The notes: generated by a model from the letters alone, not told the origin. A DNA stretch of 64,000 nucleotides from JAICJJ01 sp039809985 (GCA_039809985.1 JBDHWC010000005.1:1-64000); one strand, 5' to 3'; shown: positions 34,115 to 45,798, counted from the stretch's first letter. A program made the numbers and translations.

Positions 34115-35465
34115 GCACCGTCTCCTTGTCACCAGATGCCGCGGGCAGCGCAGCGCCTCGCCCGCCCGGCGTGCCGCCGGTCGCCGCGAGCGTGCGCGGG
34201 TCGCCGAATTCTCCGTGCGCGATGTCCAGCAGCGCCGCCGCGAGCTTGGTCGGGTCGTGCCGCAGGGGGTTGTGGTCGCTGACGACGTCGCTGGCGACGA
34301 CGGCCACCCGGTCGTCGATGTCCCGCAGGCCGGTTGCCAGCACCGGGGCGATCTGCAGCTCGGGGCCGATCGCCTCGGCCGAGGCGGGGTTGCAGTTGAC
34401 CAGCGCGTAGTCGAGGACACCGGGGCCGAGGTGGTTCACGATCTCCCGAACGTGGTCGGCGGCGGTGAAGTCGTCGGTCTCCCCGGACTGGGTCGCGACG
34501 TTGCAGACATAGACGGTGGGGGCGAGCGACCAGCGAATGGCCTGGGTGATGTCGGGGACCAGCAGGTTCGGCAGCACGCTGGTGTAGAGGCTGCCGGGGC
34601 CGAGGACCACCAGGTTGGCCTCCATGATCGCGGAGAAGGCCGGCGAATAGCCGTTGGGGTGCTCCGGGTCGAGGTAGATCCGGCTGATCGGGGCCTGCTT
34701 GTGGCCGATCTGCGACTCACCGTGGATCACGCTGCCGTCTTCGAGCTCAGCATTCAGGGTGATGTTCTCGAGCGTCGACGGCAGGACCCGGCCGCGGATG
34801 TTGAGCACGCTGGCCGACTCGATCACGGCGCTCTCGAAATTGCCGGTGACTTGGGTCAGCGCGGTGATGAAGAGGTTGCCGAAGGAGTGCCCCTCGAGTT
34901 CCGAGCCCGCGGTGCTGAAGCGGTGCTGGAAGAGCCTCGTGACGAGGGCCTCGTCGTCGGCGAGGGCGACGAGGCAGTTCCGGATGTCGCCGGGGGCCGG
35001 GATGTCGAAGTCGCTGCGGATGCGGCCGGTGCTGCCGCCGTCGTCGGCCACGGTGACGATCGCGGTGATCGCCACGTCGTGCTGCTTGAGACCGCGGAGG
35101 AGGGTCGGCAGGCCGGTGCCGCCGCCGATGGCGACGACGCTGAAGGGAGGCTGATCCGACCCGAACCGATGCTCGGCGACGATGGTCGCCAAGTCGCGGC
35201 CGGGGGCGCGCAGCGACATGAACGGGCTGAGCAGCGACGTGCTCAGCTTCCAGAAGGCGAAGACGACCGCGCCGAGGCCGAGCAACAGCACCGCGACGAA
35301 CCGAAGCTCGCGCGGCAGGAACTGGCCGGTGGCGACCGCGACCGCGCCGTCGACCGTGGTCGGCACCGCGAGGTAGCGGTAGGCGTAGACGATCGCCATC
35401 GCGAGCGCGACGCCGGTGAGCATGGTGCCGGCCAGCAGCAGCCCGACCCACCGTTTGATGTGCAT
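34092..35465 (-). CDS. yvcK: YvcK/CofD-like gluconeogenesis factor with N-terminal membrane helices
   Basis: 457 residues. Two predicted membrane segments at about 6-30 (VGLLLAGTMLTGVALAMAIV) and 54-75 (RFVAVLLLGLGAVVFAFWKL) precede a CofD/YvcK domain: SVVAIGGGTGLPTLLRGLKQ, VTVADDGGSTGRIRSDF, PAPGDIRNCLVALADD, and LNAELEDGSVIHGESQIG. YvcK binds UDP-sugars and is needed for growth on gluconeogenic carbon and for cell-wall balance in Firmicutes. Its position directly upstream of gap and pgk fits a carbon-flux role. Promoter at 35575-35580. Confidence 0.9.
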   Translation of the reverse strand: MHIKRWVGLLLAGTMLTGVALAMAIVYAYRYLAVPTTVDGAVAVATGQFLPRELRFVAVLLLGLGAVVFAFWKLSTSLLSPFMSLRAPGRDLATIVAEHRFGSDQPPFSVVAIGGGTGLPTLLRGLKQHDVAITAIVTVADDGGSTGRIRSDFDIPAPGDIRNCLVALADDEALVTRLFQHRFSTAGSELEGHSFGNLFITALTQVTGNFESAVIESASVLNIRGRVLPSTLENITLNAELEDGSVIHGESQIGHKQAPISRIYLDPEHPNGYSPAFSAIMEANLVVLGPGSLYTSVLPNLLVPDITQAIRWSLAPTVYVCNVATQSGETDDFTAADHVREIVNHLGPGVLDYALVNCNPASAEAIGPELQIAPVLATGLRDIDDRVAVVASDVVSDHNPLRHDPTKLAAALLDIAHGEFGDPRTLAATGGTPGGRGAALPAASGDKETVHGLSGRD

Positions 35466-35860
35466 TCCGGGCCGAAGCCACGTCCGCCAAGAGCGCAGCG
35501 CTCACCCCTCCCTGACGGGACGCGTCCCCTCCCGCCCCGAGTCGCGACGGGCGAACATTGGCCGGCGCGCTCGCAGTATAGCACTGCGATTCGCCGCTTC
35601 GCGTTCCGTATCTTGTGAGGAAAGGAGCAATGGGAAATTGATCCTGAAACTATCCTATTGGGCGATGCTTCGTGGAACATCGGGAAATTGCGCGGATCGA
35701 ACGGCACTTGCTGCGGATCAGGCCACGAGCCGGACCTCGCGCGGGCTGCGCCGCCACGGAACGGTGCCCGCCGGTGGCGCGTTGCGGCAGACAGGCGAAT
35801 CAGAGGACTCGGCTGGGCAGGCGCATGGTCGCCGGCCGAGGAACGGACGGGAGGACCGGG
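35466..35860. other. 395-bp divergent intergenic region
   Basis: Holds the yvcK promoter and an AT-rich stretch (about 35580-35700) unlike its surroundings. An AGGAG site is followed by a three-codon ATG frame near 35630. No convincing gene or plus-strand promoter for the Cys-rich gene was found. Confidence 0.5.
35575..35580 (-). promoter_or_regulatory. Extended -10 promoter of yvcK
   Basis: TATACT on the minus strand, preceded by TGC (TGCTATACT). The -35 is weak. About 110 nt upstream of the yvcK ATG. Confidence 0.6.
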
Positions 35861-36376
35861 ATGGACGGGAAGCAGTTTGACCGGATGACGCGGACGCTCG
35901 GCCGCCGGACCAGTCGGCGGCGCGGGCTGGCCGCGCTGGGTGCGCTGGCGGTCGCGGGCTTGGCGGGGCGGACGGCCACCGCGCAGGTGACGGTCGGGGG
36001 GCGGTTCTGCGGCGGCATTGCGGGCATTCCGTGCCCGGACGGCCTCCGCTGCGTGATCGACACCGCCGTCTGCGACCCGGCCCGGGGCGGGGCGGACTGC
36101 GGCGGCTGGTGCCGGCCGTGGGCCCCGTCGGCCCCGCCGCCGACCGACCCGTGCGCGGCGATGCTCTGCCTGAGCGGGACCACCTGCTGCCCGAACTGCG
36201 GCGGCGTCTGCGTGCCGCAGGGGACCGCGTGCAGCGACCAGCTGTGCGGCGAGCGGTGCGGCAAGGGCTTCTGCGCCCAAGGCGAGGTCTGCTGCAACGA
36301 CAGTTGCGGCATCTGCACGCCGCCGGACGGCTTCTGCACGATGCAGTACTGCGGCGAGGAGACGCCGGCGCTGTAG
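35861..36376 (+). CDS. Cys-rich protein with Tat signal (paralogue type 2)
   Basis: 171 residues. N-terminus MDGKQFDRMTRTLGRRTSRR then RGLAALGALAVAGLAG: a twin-arginine signal with the same FDR-x-(S/T)RT layout as the protein at 24648. The mature part has about 26 Cys, often paired (TTCCPNCGGVCVPQGTACSD, CGERCGKGFCAQGEVCC), and a Pro-rich linker (PWAPSAPPPTDP). Disulfide-rich surface or extracellular protein by inference; function unknown. ATG 35861 has GGAGG 6 nt upstream. The strong convergent hairpin at 36401 follows. Confidence 0.8.
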   Translation: MDGKQFDRMTRTLGRRTSRRRGLAALGALAVAGLAGRTATAQVTVGGRFCGGIAGIPCPDGLRCVIDTAVCDPARGGADCGGWCRPWAPSAPPPTDPCAAMLCLSGTTCCPNCGGVCVPQGTACSDQLCGERCGKGFCAQGEVCCNDSCGICTPPDGFCTMQYCGEETPAL

Positions 36377-36400
36377 GACGGCGAGCCCAACGTCGGACGC

Positions 36401-36433
36401 CGAGGCCCGCGGGACCATGTCCCGCGGGCCTCG
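36401..36433. terminator. 15-bp perfect hairpin, convergent terminator
   Basis: CGAGGCCCGCGGGAC (36401-36415) pairs perfectly with 36419-36433 around a CAT loop. It lies between the convergent Cys-rich and tlpA-like genes. Confidence 0.8.
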
Positions 36434-36464
36434 TTGCGTGCCGTCGATGCCGGTCGCGGGCGGG

Positions 36465-37127
36465 CTACGAGTCCGCGGCGGGCTTGAGGATGGTCCGGGT
36501 CTGGGCGATCGCCTGCTCCTCGCTCAGGTCTTCGAGCGAGATGGCGCGGACGATGCCGTCCGGGTCGATGAAGATGTGGGTCGGGAAGTTCATGATCGGG
36601 TAGGCGTAGCCGGTCGCCGACTCGTCCGGGTCGCTGAGGACGAGGAACCGCGCCCCGTTCTCGGCGGCGTAGGTGGCGGCGTCGACGGTCGGCTCGCGCA
36701 GGCTGACCGCCAGCATCCGGACGCCCTCCGGGGCGACCTTGTCGTAGGCGCGGACGATGTCCGGGAACTCCGCCCGGCAGGGCGGGCACCACGAACCCCA
36801 GAACATCAGCCAGACCGGGCGGCCGCGGAACCCGGACAACTGGACCGGGTTGCCGAAGACGTCGTAGGCGACGAAGTCGGGAGCGACCTCGCCGACCTTC
36901 GGCAGGATGCGCCGGTTGACGCCGCCCTGGCCGATGGTGTCGAAGCCGGAGCGCGCGCCGAGCAGCCACGTGCCGGCGACGATCGCGCCGGCGAAGCCGA
37001 GCCCGCCGAGGATGGTGGCGCGGCGGCTGACCGGGCCCGGCCCGGCGGTCGCGCCGCCGTCCGGCGTGGTGCCGGCCGCGGGGGGTGCGCCGGGCGCGGC
37101 GGCCCCGCTAGACGCCGCCGTAGGCAT
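36465..37127 (-). CDS. Membrane-anchored TlpA/ResA-like thioredoxin
   Basis: 220 residues. An N-terminal anchor (SRRATILGGLGFAGAIVAGTWLLG within about 34-57) precedes a TlpA/ResA thioredoxin fold: VGEVAPDFVAYDVFGNPVQL, catalytic WGSWCPPCRAEFP, and the cis-Pro segment NFPTHIFIDPDG. It should reduce the CxxCH cysteines of apocytochrome c outside the membrane, fed by CcdA. ATG 37127 lies 20 nt inside the end of ccsA. Last gene of the cytochrome c maturation operon. Confidence 0.9.
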   Translation of the reverse strand: MPTAASSGAAAPGAPPAAGTTPDGGATAGPGPVSRRATILGGLGFAGAIVAGTWLLGARSGFDTIGQGGVNRRILPKVGEVAPDFVAYDVFGNPVQLSGFRGRPVWLMFWGSWCPPCRAEFPDIVRAYDKVAPEGVRMLAVSLREPTVDAATYAAENGARFLVLSDPDESATGYAYPIMNFPTHIFIDPDGIVRAISLEDLSEEQAIAQTRTILKPAADS

Positions 37128-38010
37128 GGAGGCCGCCGAAGACGTAGTTGCCGTAGTAGGTGAAGACGACCGCGGCGAAGCCGACCAGCAGGATGATGGC
37201 GCTGCGCGAGCCGCGCCAGCCGCGCAGGGTCCGGGTGTGCAGGTAGACGCCGTAGATGAGCCAGGTGAAGAGGGCGGCCGCCTCCTTCGGGTCCCAGCTC
37301 CAGTAGGTGCCCCACGCCTGGTAGGCCCAGACCGAGCCCAGGATCAGGACGAGGGCCATGGCCGGGAAGCCGATGGTCACCGCCCGGAAGCCGAGGTCGT
37401 CGAGGAGGGCGGCGCTCGGCAGCCACGAGACGTTCCAGCGGACCTTGACGAGGTAGAGGACGGCGGCGGCGAAGGCGACGGCGAACGTGGAGTAGGCGAG
37501 GATCGCCATCGAGACGTGGAACGTCATCATCGGGTTGTTCTGGAGCGCGGGGATCAGCGGGTTGACCTCGCGCAGGTAGGCGGGCAGCGACCAGACGTAG
37601 GCGATCATCGCCACCGTCACGGGCAGCACGATCGCGCCAAGCTGGCGCACGCCGTAGTGCCGCTCGAACAGCAGGTAGACGAGGCCGACGAGGAAGACGA
37701 AGGTGCTCGAGAACTCGTACATGTTCGAGAGCGGCGGGTGCCCCGCGGCGAGGGTCCGCAGCACCAGCGAGATGCCCTGGAAGACGACGCCGAACCACGC
37801 CAGCATCGTCGCGAACTGGCCGATCGCGGGACCGGTCGGCTCGAGCGAGGCGGACGTGCCGACGATCGCCGGGCCATTGCCGGTGGCGAGCGAGGTCCGC
37901 CGGACGCGAACGCGGCCCACGGCGTAGACGACGTAGCAGATCGCCGACAGGACGTAGGCAATCGACGCCGCGGCGAAACTGTAGAACGAGAGCATCACGA
38001 GAGCTTGCAT
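37108..38010 (-). CDS. ccsA: Cytochrome c biogenesis protein CcsA/ResC
   Basis: 300 residues, about eight membrane helices. The tryptophan-rich heme-handling motif is present: VWAYQAWGTYWSWDPKEAAA. Conserved His lie around PPLSNMYEFSS and MTFHVSMAILAYSTFA. With ResB it exports heme and attaches it to apocytochrome c (system II). ATG 38010 gives a membrane helix at once (MQALVMLSFYSFAAASIAYV). Confidence 0.93.
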   Translation of the reverse strand: MQALVMLSFYSFAAASIAYVLSAICYVVYAVGRVRVRRTSLATGNGPAIVGTSASLEPTGPAIGQFATMLAWFGVVFQGISLVLRTLAAGHPPLSNMYEFSSTFVFLVGLVYLLFERHYGVRQLGAIVLPVTVAMIAYVWSLPAYLREVNPLIPALQNNPMMTFHVSMAILAYSTFAVAFAAAVLYLVKVRWNVSWLPSAALLDDLGFRAVTIGFPAMALVLILGSVWAYQAWGTYWSWDPKEAAALFTWLIYGVYLHTRTLRGWRGSRSAIILLVGFAAVVFTYYGNYVFGGLHAYGGV

Positions 38011-38053
38011 CAGCGGCGTCCCCCGGCGCGGCGTGGCGCGCGCCCGTTCCTGC

Positions 38054-39517
38054 TCACGCGGATTCCGCGCGCGCGGATCGTTCCATCGGCAGCCCGAGGT
38101 CGGCCTCCAGCCGGTCGACCATTTCCTCGAACGCGCGTTGCCCGGCCCAGTCGCGCTTCGCCATCGGGGCGAGCGCCAGCCGGCTGCCGCCGGCGCCGTT
38201 CGGGCCAATGATGCCCCGAATGCGCCGGTGCGGGAAGGCGAAGACCATCAGGATGCCGCCGGTCAGCATCAGGGCCGAGGCGAGGAAGATCGGGATGGCC
38301 GGGTTGCGCGCGACCTGGAGGACGGTGAAGCGCCGCTCGCGCTCGAACGTCACGGTCGCGTTGCCGAAGGTGGTCGCGTCGCCTTGGTCGATCACCTGGG
38401 CGACCGGGTCCTTCAGCGGGCTGTCGGGGCCGAGCGGCCGGACCATCAGGTACATCTGGCCGCTGGCGAGGTGGAGCGTGTCGAGTTCGGGCTGGTTCGG
38501 CGGGTTGTCGTCGGGGGCGATGACGGTCAGGCTGATGCCGGCGGCGGGGAGGTCGAGCAGGGCGGCCGGGGCGTCCGGGTTCGTCTTGGAGCGGAACTCG
38601 CCGAGCGGCAGGGCGTCCTGGTAGAGCACGTTCCCCTGCGCGTCCTTGATGTCCAGCGTGACGGCCTGCCCGAAGCCGGACTGGTAGAAGACGACGTCGC
38701 CGAGGGTCAGCGGGTGGTTGACGGTGATCGCGGCGTCGCGGACCGGCTGGCCGTCCTTGAGCACGGTCAGGTTGCTGCGGTAGGTCTTGGCGCTGCCGTC
38801 CTCGTTGTAGTCCTCGTCGAACCGGTTGAGGCGAACGCTGAGGCCGGTGTCGTGGCCGATCTCGCGCACCGACCCTTCGGGCACCATCACGTCGGTGTCG
38901 CGGAAGCCCCAGCGCGCGCCGACGATGCCGCCGACCAGCACCAGGATCAGCGCGACGTGGAGCGGCACCGTGCCGAGCTTGCCGTAGCGGTTGCGGTCGG
39001 CGTAGAGGTGCGTCTCCTCGCCGACCTGCGCCGTCAGCACCCGGTAGCGGCGGTCGCGGAACGCGCCGGCGACCGTCTCGGCGAGGTCGGCCGGGGCGGC
39101 GGCGGCGGTCGCGTTGGCCGCAACGTCGGCCCCGCGCAGGAAGCCGTGGGTGGTGGTGACGGTCGGGTGGGCGATGGCCGCCCAGAGGCCGGGGGCGCGG
39201 TTGATGATGCCGCCGATGGCGATGCCGATGGCGAGCAGCGTCATCGTCACCATGAAGATGGCCGAGTGGTAGACGTCCCAGGCGTACCAGCGTTCGACCA
39301 GCGGCTTGGTGGCGGGGACGGCGTCGGCCAGCGCCTGCGGCACGGAGCTGTTGCGGAGCGCGCCGATCAGCACGAGGAGCGCGAGGAAGATGATCTCGTA
39401 GATGCCGACCCGGACCGAGCAGAAGAACCGCCAGATGCGGTCGACCACCCACTCGAACCCGCTCTTCTGGCGGGCGACCGGCGCGGGGCGGGCGGAGGGC
39501 TGGACGTCTCCGATCAC
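38054..39517 (-). CDS. resB: Cytochrome c biogenesis protein ResB
   Basis: 487 residues. Three N-terminal membrane helices (about 30-55, 85-110, 190-210), a long extracytoplasmic domain with beta strands (LKDGQPVRDAAITVNHPLTL, VVFYQSGFGQAVTLDI), and a last helix (IPIFLASALMLTGGILMVFA). Partner of CcsA in system II heme ligation. The GTG at 39517 overlaps the ccdA stop (GTGA), so translation is coupled. Confidence 0.92.
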   Translation of the reverse strand: MIGDVQPSARPAPVARQKSGFEWVVDRIWRFFCSVRVGIYEIIFLALLVLIGALRNSSVPQALADAVPATKPLVERWYAWDVYHSAIFMVTMTLLAIGIAIGGIINRAPGLWAAIAHPTVTTTHGFLRGADVAANATAAAAPADLAETVAGAFRDRRYRVLTAQVGEETHLYADRNRYGKLGTVPLHVALILVLVGGIVGARWGFRDTDVMVPEGSVREIGHDTGLSVRLNRFDEDYNEDGSAKTYRSNLTVLKDGQPVRDAAITVNHPLTLGDVVFYQSGFGQAVTLDIKDAQGNVLYQDALPLGEFRSKTNPDAPAALLDLPAAGISLTVIAPDDNPPNQPELDTLHLASGQMYLMVRPLGPDSPLKDPVAQVIDQGDATTFGNATVTFERERRFTVLQVARNPAIPIFLASALMLTGGILMVFAFPHRRIRGIIGPNGAGGSRLALAPMAKRDWAGQRAFEEMVDRLEADLGLPMERSARAESA

Positions 39518-40263
39518 AGGCGAGGCTCCCACGGCGTCCACGGCGAGAGGGCGACGATGCGGGCGAACACCTGCTGGTAGATGCCGAGCAGCATGATCGC
39601 GCCGACCGCGAGCATGACACCGCCGCTGAGGCTGGTCGCCAGCGGCAGGTGCCGGTTCAGGCGGCGGATCAGTCCCGGCGACGAGCCGTACGCCGCGGCC
39701 GCGGCGAGGAACGGCACGGCCAGCCCCGCCGAGTAGGCCGTCAGCAAGGTCGCGGCGCGGACCGGGTCGCCTTGGCCGGCGGCCATTGTCAGGATCGCGC
39801 CGAGGATCGGGCCGACGCACGGGGACCAGCCGGCGGCGAAGGTGACGCCGACGAGGAACGACGAGGCGATCCGGCCGTCGGTCGCCGCCGGACCCGTCAG
39901 CCGGTGGTCGCTGGCCAGCCACGGCAGGCGGATGATGCCGAGCTGGTGGGCACCGAGGACCACCAGCAGCACGCCGCCGAGTCGAACCAGCAGGTCGCGG
40001 TTGCGGGCGACCACTTCCGCCGTGCTGACGAGGCCGCCCGCCGCGCCGAGCGCGACGCCGAGGAGGACGAAGACGAGGGAGAAGCCGAGCACGTAGGCGA
40101 CCGCACTGGCCATGATCCGGGGCCGATTCGGGGTCAGCCCCGGCCCGCTGGTGACGCCGGCGAGGTGCGCCATGTAGATCGGCACCAGCGGCAGCACGCA
40201 GGGGGACGAGATCGACAGCACACCGGCGACGAAGGCGGCGACCAGAGAGACTTCCGTGCTCAT
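39514..40263 (-). CDS. ccdA: CcdA-type thiol-disulfide transmembrane transporter
   Basis: 249 residues, about six membrane helices. The two functional cysteines sit in the internal repeats: SISSPCVLPLVP and GWSPCVGPILGAIL. It carries electrons from cytoplasmic thioredoxin to the TlpA-like protein that keeps apocytochrome c reduced. First gene of the operon ccdA-resB-ccsA-tlpA. Confidence 0.93.
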   Translation of the reverse strand: MSTEVSLVAAFVAGVLSISSPCVLPLVPIYMAHLAGVTSGPGLTPNRPRIMASAVAYVLGFSLVFVLLGVALGAAGGLVSTAEVVARNRDLLVRLGGVLLVVLGAHQLGIIRLPWLASDHRLTGPAATDGRIASSFLVGVTFAAGWSPCVGPILGAILTMAAGQGDPVRAATLLTAYSAGLAVPFLAAAAAYGSSPGLIRRLNRHLPLATSLSGGVMLAVGAIMLLGIYQQVFARIVALSPWTPWEPRL

Positions 40264-40356
40264 GCGGCAACCGTACCATCGGCCCGGAAGGGGGTCAATT
40301 TCGGCCCGCGAGCCCGACCGGCAGCGCTGCTGGACCGCGGCCGGGCGAGAGCTCGA

Positions 40357-40365
40357 TGGTACAAT
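40357..40365 (+). promoter_or_regulatory. Extended -10 promoter of recO
   Basis: TGG immediately before TACAAT (40360-40365), about 48 nt upstream of the recO ATG in the divergent gap with ccdA. The -35 is weak. Confidence 0.55.
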
Positions 40366-40412
40366 TGGGAACAAAAGTTCGCTTCTCCACATCGCCCGGA
40401 ACGTGTGAGCGG

Positions 40413-41213
40413 ATGACCGACCAGCCTGCCCCGATGCCGCTCAAGGAACGCCTCTACCGGACCGAGGCGATCGTCCTCGGCCAGATCGACTACGCCGAGG
40501 CGGACCGCATCCTGACCGTCTACACGCCGCGCCTCGGCAAGTTCCGGGTGATCGCCAAGGGCGCGCGGCGTCCGCTGAGCCGGTTCGGCCCGCACATCGG
40601 CCAGTTCGCCCGCTGCCGGCTGATGCTGGCGCGCGGACGCGAACTCGACGTGGTGACCGGGGCGGAGACGATCGACACCCACGGCGCGCTCGGCGGCGAC
40701 CTCGACGCCTACGCGCACGCCGCCCACTGCTGCGAGCTGGTCGGCCGCCTGACCGAGGACCGGCAGGAGAACCCGGCCGCGTACGAGGTGCTGGCGGGGT
40801 CGCTGCGGCTGCTGGCGGACGGCGTCGAGCCGGCGTTGGTTGCCCGCCACTTCGAGTTGGCACTGCTGACGCTGCTCGGCTACCGGCCGGAGTTGTACCG
40901 GTGCGTCGCCTGCGAGCGAGACCTCGCGGCGGAACAGAACTTCCTCAGCCATCGGCTCGGGGGGATGCTCTGCCCGATCTGCCGAACCGCGGACGCCGGC
41001 TCGGTGCCGGTCACGGTCAACGCCCAGAAGTACCTGCGGGCGCTCGACCGGCGGGGCCTCGCCTACGTTGCCAAGCTGTCCGTCGACGCGGACTTGGCCC
41101 GCGAGGTCGAGCACGTCGTCGGCGGCTACCTGCGGCACCTGACCGAACGGGAACTGAACAGCCTCGGCGTGCTGCGGACGATCCGCGACGCCTCGCCGCC
41201 CTCACCCGCCTGA
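40413..41213 (+). CDS. recO: DNA repair protein RecO
   Basis: 266 residues. N-terminal OB fold (LYRTEAIVLGQIDYAEADRI, FRVIAKGARRPLSRFG) and a helical domain with zinc ligands CVACERDL and LCPICRT. Loads RecA on SSB-coated DNA with RecF/RecR. ATG 40413 starts MTDQPAPMPLKE. The stop overlaps that of trmD on the other strand by 12 nt. Confidence 0.92.
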   Translation: MTDQPAPMPLKERLYRTEAIVLGQIDYAEADRILTVYTPRLGKFRVIAKGARRPLSRFGPHIGQFARCRLMLARGRELDVVTGAETIDTHGALGGDLDAYAHAAHCCELVGRLTEDRQENPAAYEVLAGSLRLLADGVEPALVARHFELALLTLLGYRPELYRCVACERDLAAEQNFLSHRLGGMLCPICRTADAGSVPVTVNAQKYLRALDRRGLAYVAKLSVDADLAREVEHVVGGYLRHLTERELNSLGVLRTIRDASPPSPA

Positions 41214-41984
41214 TTCTTGGCCCGGTGGACCGGCCGTCAGCGTGTCGGCGAGTTCGCGCTCGCGGGCGGAGAGGGGGGCGTCGCGCAGCAGGTCGGGTCG
41301 GTGGCGCGCGGTGCGGCGGATTGCCTGCTCGCGCCGCCAGCGGCCGATCTCGGCGTGGTGGCCGCTGAAGAGGACGGGCGGCACGTCCAGTCCGCGGTAG
41401 GTCGCCGGCCGGGTGTAGTGGGGGTGTTCGAGCAGGCCCGACTCGTGCGACTCCTCGACGGTCGACGCCGCGTGGATCGCGCCTGGCAGGAGGCGGGTGA
41501 CGGCGTCGACGACGACCATCGCCGGCAGTTCGCCGCCGGTCAGGACGTAGTCGCCGATCGAGAGTTCGGTGGCACCGAGCAGGTCGGCGACCCGCTGGTC
41601 GATCCCCTCGTAGTGGCCGCAGACGAGGGCGATCCGCCGTTGCCCCGCGAGGCGGCGGGCGAACCGCTGGTCGAACCGTTCGCCCCCGGCGGAGAAGAGG
41701 ATGACCGGCGCCTGCCCGAGGTCTTGGCCGAGCGTGGCTTCCACCCCCTCGACGATCGGCGGGGCGATCATCACCATGCCGGCCCCGCCGCCGTAGGGGG
41801 TATCGTCGGCGGTCCGGTGCCGGTCCTTGGTCCATGTCCGCAGATCGTGGACGACGACCTCGACGAGGCCGGCGGCGCGGCAGCGGGCGACGATGCTCTC
41901 GTCGAGCGGCCCGGCGAACATCGCCGGGAAGAGGGTGAAGACGTCGAACCGGAGGAACGGGCTCCCCTCGGGCCGGTCGCTCAC
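41202..41984 (-). CDS. trmD: tRNA (guanine37-N1)-methyltransferase
   Basis: 260 residues. FDVFTLFPAMFAGPLDESIV at the N-terminus, DDTPYGGGAGMVM, the trefoil-knot SAM site ALVCGHYEGIDQRVADL and SIGDYVLTGGELPAMVVVDA, and the linker region PHYTRPATYRGLDVPPVLFSG. Methylates G37 to keep the reading frame. The GTG at 41984 overlaps the HAD gene stop (GTGA). Confidence 0.95.
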   Translation of the reverse strand: MSDRPEGSPFLRFDVFTLFPAMFAGPLDESIVARCRAAGLVEVVVHDLRTWTKDRHRTADDTPYGGGAGMVMIAPPIVEGVEATLGQDLGQAPVILFSAGGERFDQRFARRLAGQRRIALVCGHYEGIDQRVADLLGATELSIGDYVLTGGELPAMVVVDAVTRLLPGAIHAASTVEESHESGLLEHPHYTRPATYRGLDVPPVLFSGHHAEIGRWRREQAIRRTARHRPDLLRDAPLSARERELADTLTAGPPGQESGG

Positions 41985-42718
41985 CCGGTGCCCCGGTTCA
42001 GGAGGGCGAGGATGCTGGGGGCCGCCCCGACCAAGGTCGGCAGGCCGAGGTCGGGGGCCGAGCCGGCCGGCTGTTCGGCGTCCTCCGGCCGGACCCAGAC
42101 GGTGCGGAGGCCGGCCCGGCGCGCGCCGTCGACGTCCCAGCGGTACGAGTCGCCGATGTGGACGGCACGGGCCGGCACCGCGTCGAGGCGGGAGAGGGCG
42201 TGCCAGTAGATCTCCGGCCGGCTCTTGTAGAAGCCGGCGCTGGCCGAGGTGGTGATGTCGGCGAAGGCGTCGAGGATGCCGAACCGGTCGAGGGTCCACT
42301 CCAGGAACGGGTGGTAGACCGCGCTGGAGACGATGCCGAGCGGGACCCCCGCGCGACGGAGGGCTTGCACCGTCTCGACCGAGCCGGGGGTCGGCTGGGC
42401 GACGTCGAGCGTCCGGCGCATCAGTTCGCCGACGCCGGCGGCGACCACCGCGTCGGCGGCGGCGATCCCGAGTTCGTCGAGGACGTAGGCGACGCAGGCC
42501 TCGGCCGACTGCTCGTTGCCGTGGGCGATGATCGCCTGGCGCAGGCGGTGGTAAGCGGCGTCCGCTTCGGCCAGGGCCGGCTCGGCGAGGCTCGGGCCGC
42601 CCTGCGCCGCCCACCAGCCGAGGAACGCGGAGGGCAGGTGCCGCACCTCGAGGTCGAACCACGGGTCGCACTGCGCGAGGGTGTTGTGGAAGTCGAAGGT
42701 GACCGCGGAACCGATCAT
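41981..42718 (-). CDS. HAD-superfamily hydrolase
   Basis: 245 residues. HAD motif I is VTFDFHNTLAQ: the nucleophile Asp is present but the usual second Asp is His. Motif II GIVSSAVYHPF, motif III Lys in GFYKSRPEIYWHAL, and motif IV HIGDSYRWDVDGARRAG are intact. A helical cap lies between about residues 15 and 95. Phosphatase or dehalogenase-type chemistry is expected; the substrate is unknown. Coupled to trmD by a 4-nt overlap, with acnA divergent. Confidence 0.85.
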   Translation of the reverse strand: MIGSAVTFDFHNTLAQCDPWFDLEVRHLPSAFLGWWAAQGGPSLAEPALAEADAAYHRLRQAIIAHGNEQSAEACVAYVLDELGIAAADAVVAAGVGELMRRTLDVAQPTPGSVETVQALRRAGVPLGIVSSAVYHPFLEWTLDRFGILDAFADITTSASAGFYKSRPEIYWHALSRLDAVPARAVHIGDSYRWDVDGARRAGLRTVWVRPEDAEQPAGSAPDLGLPTLVGAAPSILALLNRGTG

Positions 42719-42843
42719 CGGGGCCTCGCTCGCCGTCGGCGGCCTGAACGCGTTCGAGGCTAGCACCCGCCGCGGGCGCGGGCAATCCGCGGCGCGGCCG
42801 GGGCGACCCGGTAAGGGTCGTCCGGGCGAGCCGCCGGGTCGTT

Positions 42844-42849
42844 TAGACT
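42844..42849 (+). promoter_or_regulatory. Candidate -10 box of acnA
   Basis: TAGACT about 110 nt upstream of the acnA ATG. The -35 is not convincing. Confidence 0.45.
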
Positions 42850-42957
42850 TCCGGTCGGAGATGGCGGCAGGCACCGTTCGTCGCGCCCCATGCCCTGCGC
42901 ACCCGCGCGTCCATTGGGTACGGCCACGGCGCTCCTAGGCGAGAGGAAGCGGCACCC

Positions 42958-45783
<2,826 letters not shown>

Positions 45784-45798
45784 GCCGACACCAAGCGG

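Noticed and set aside
32387..34282. 631-aa plus-strand open frame
   Set aside because: Opposite pgk and gap; no motif.
35416..35880. 154-aa plus-strand open frame before the Cys-rich gene
   Set aside because: Spans the divergent promoter region and overlaps the Cys-rich start in another frame; no domain or clear ribosome site.
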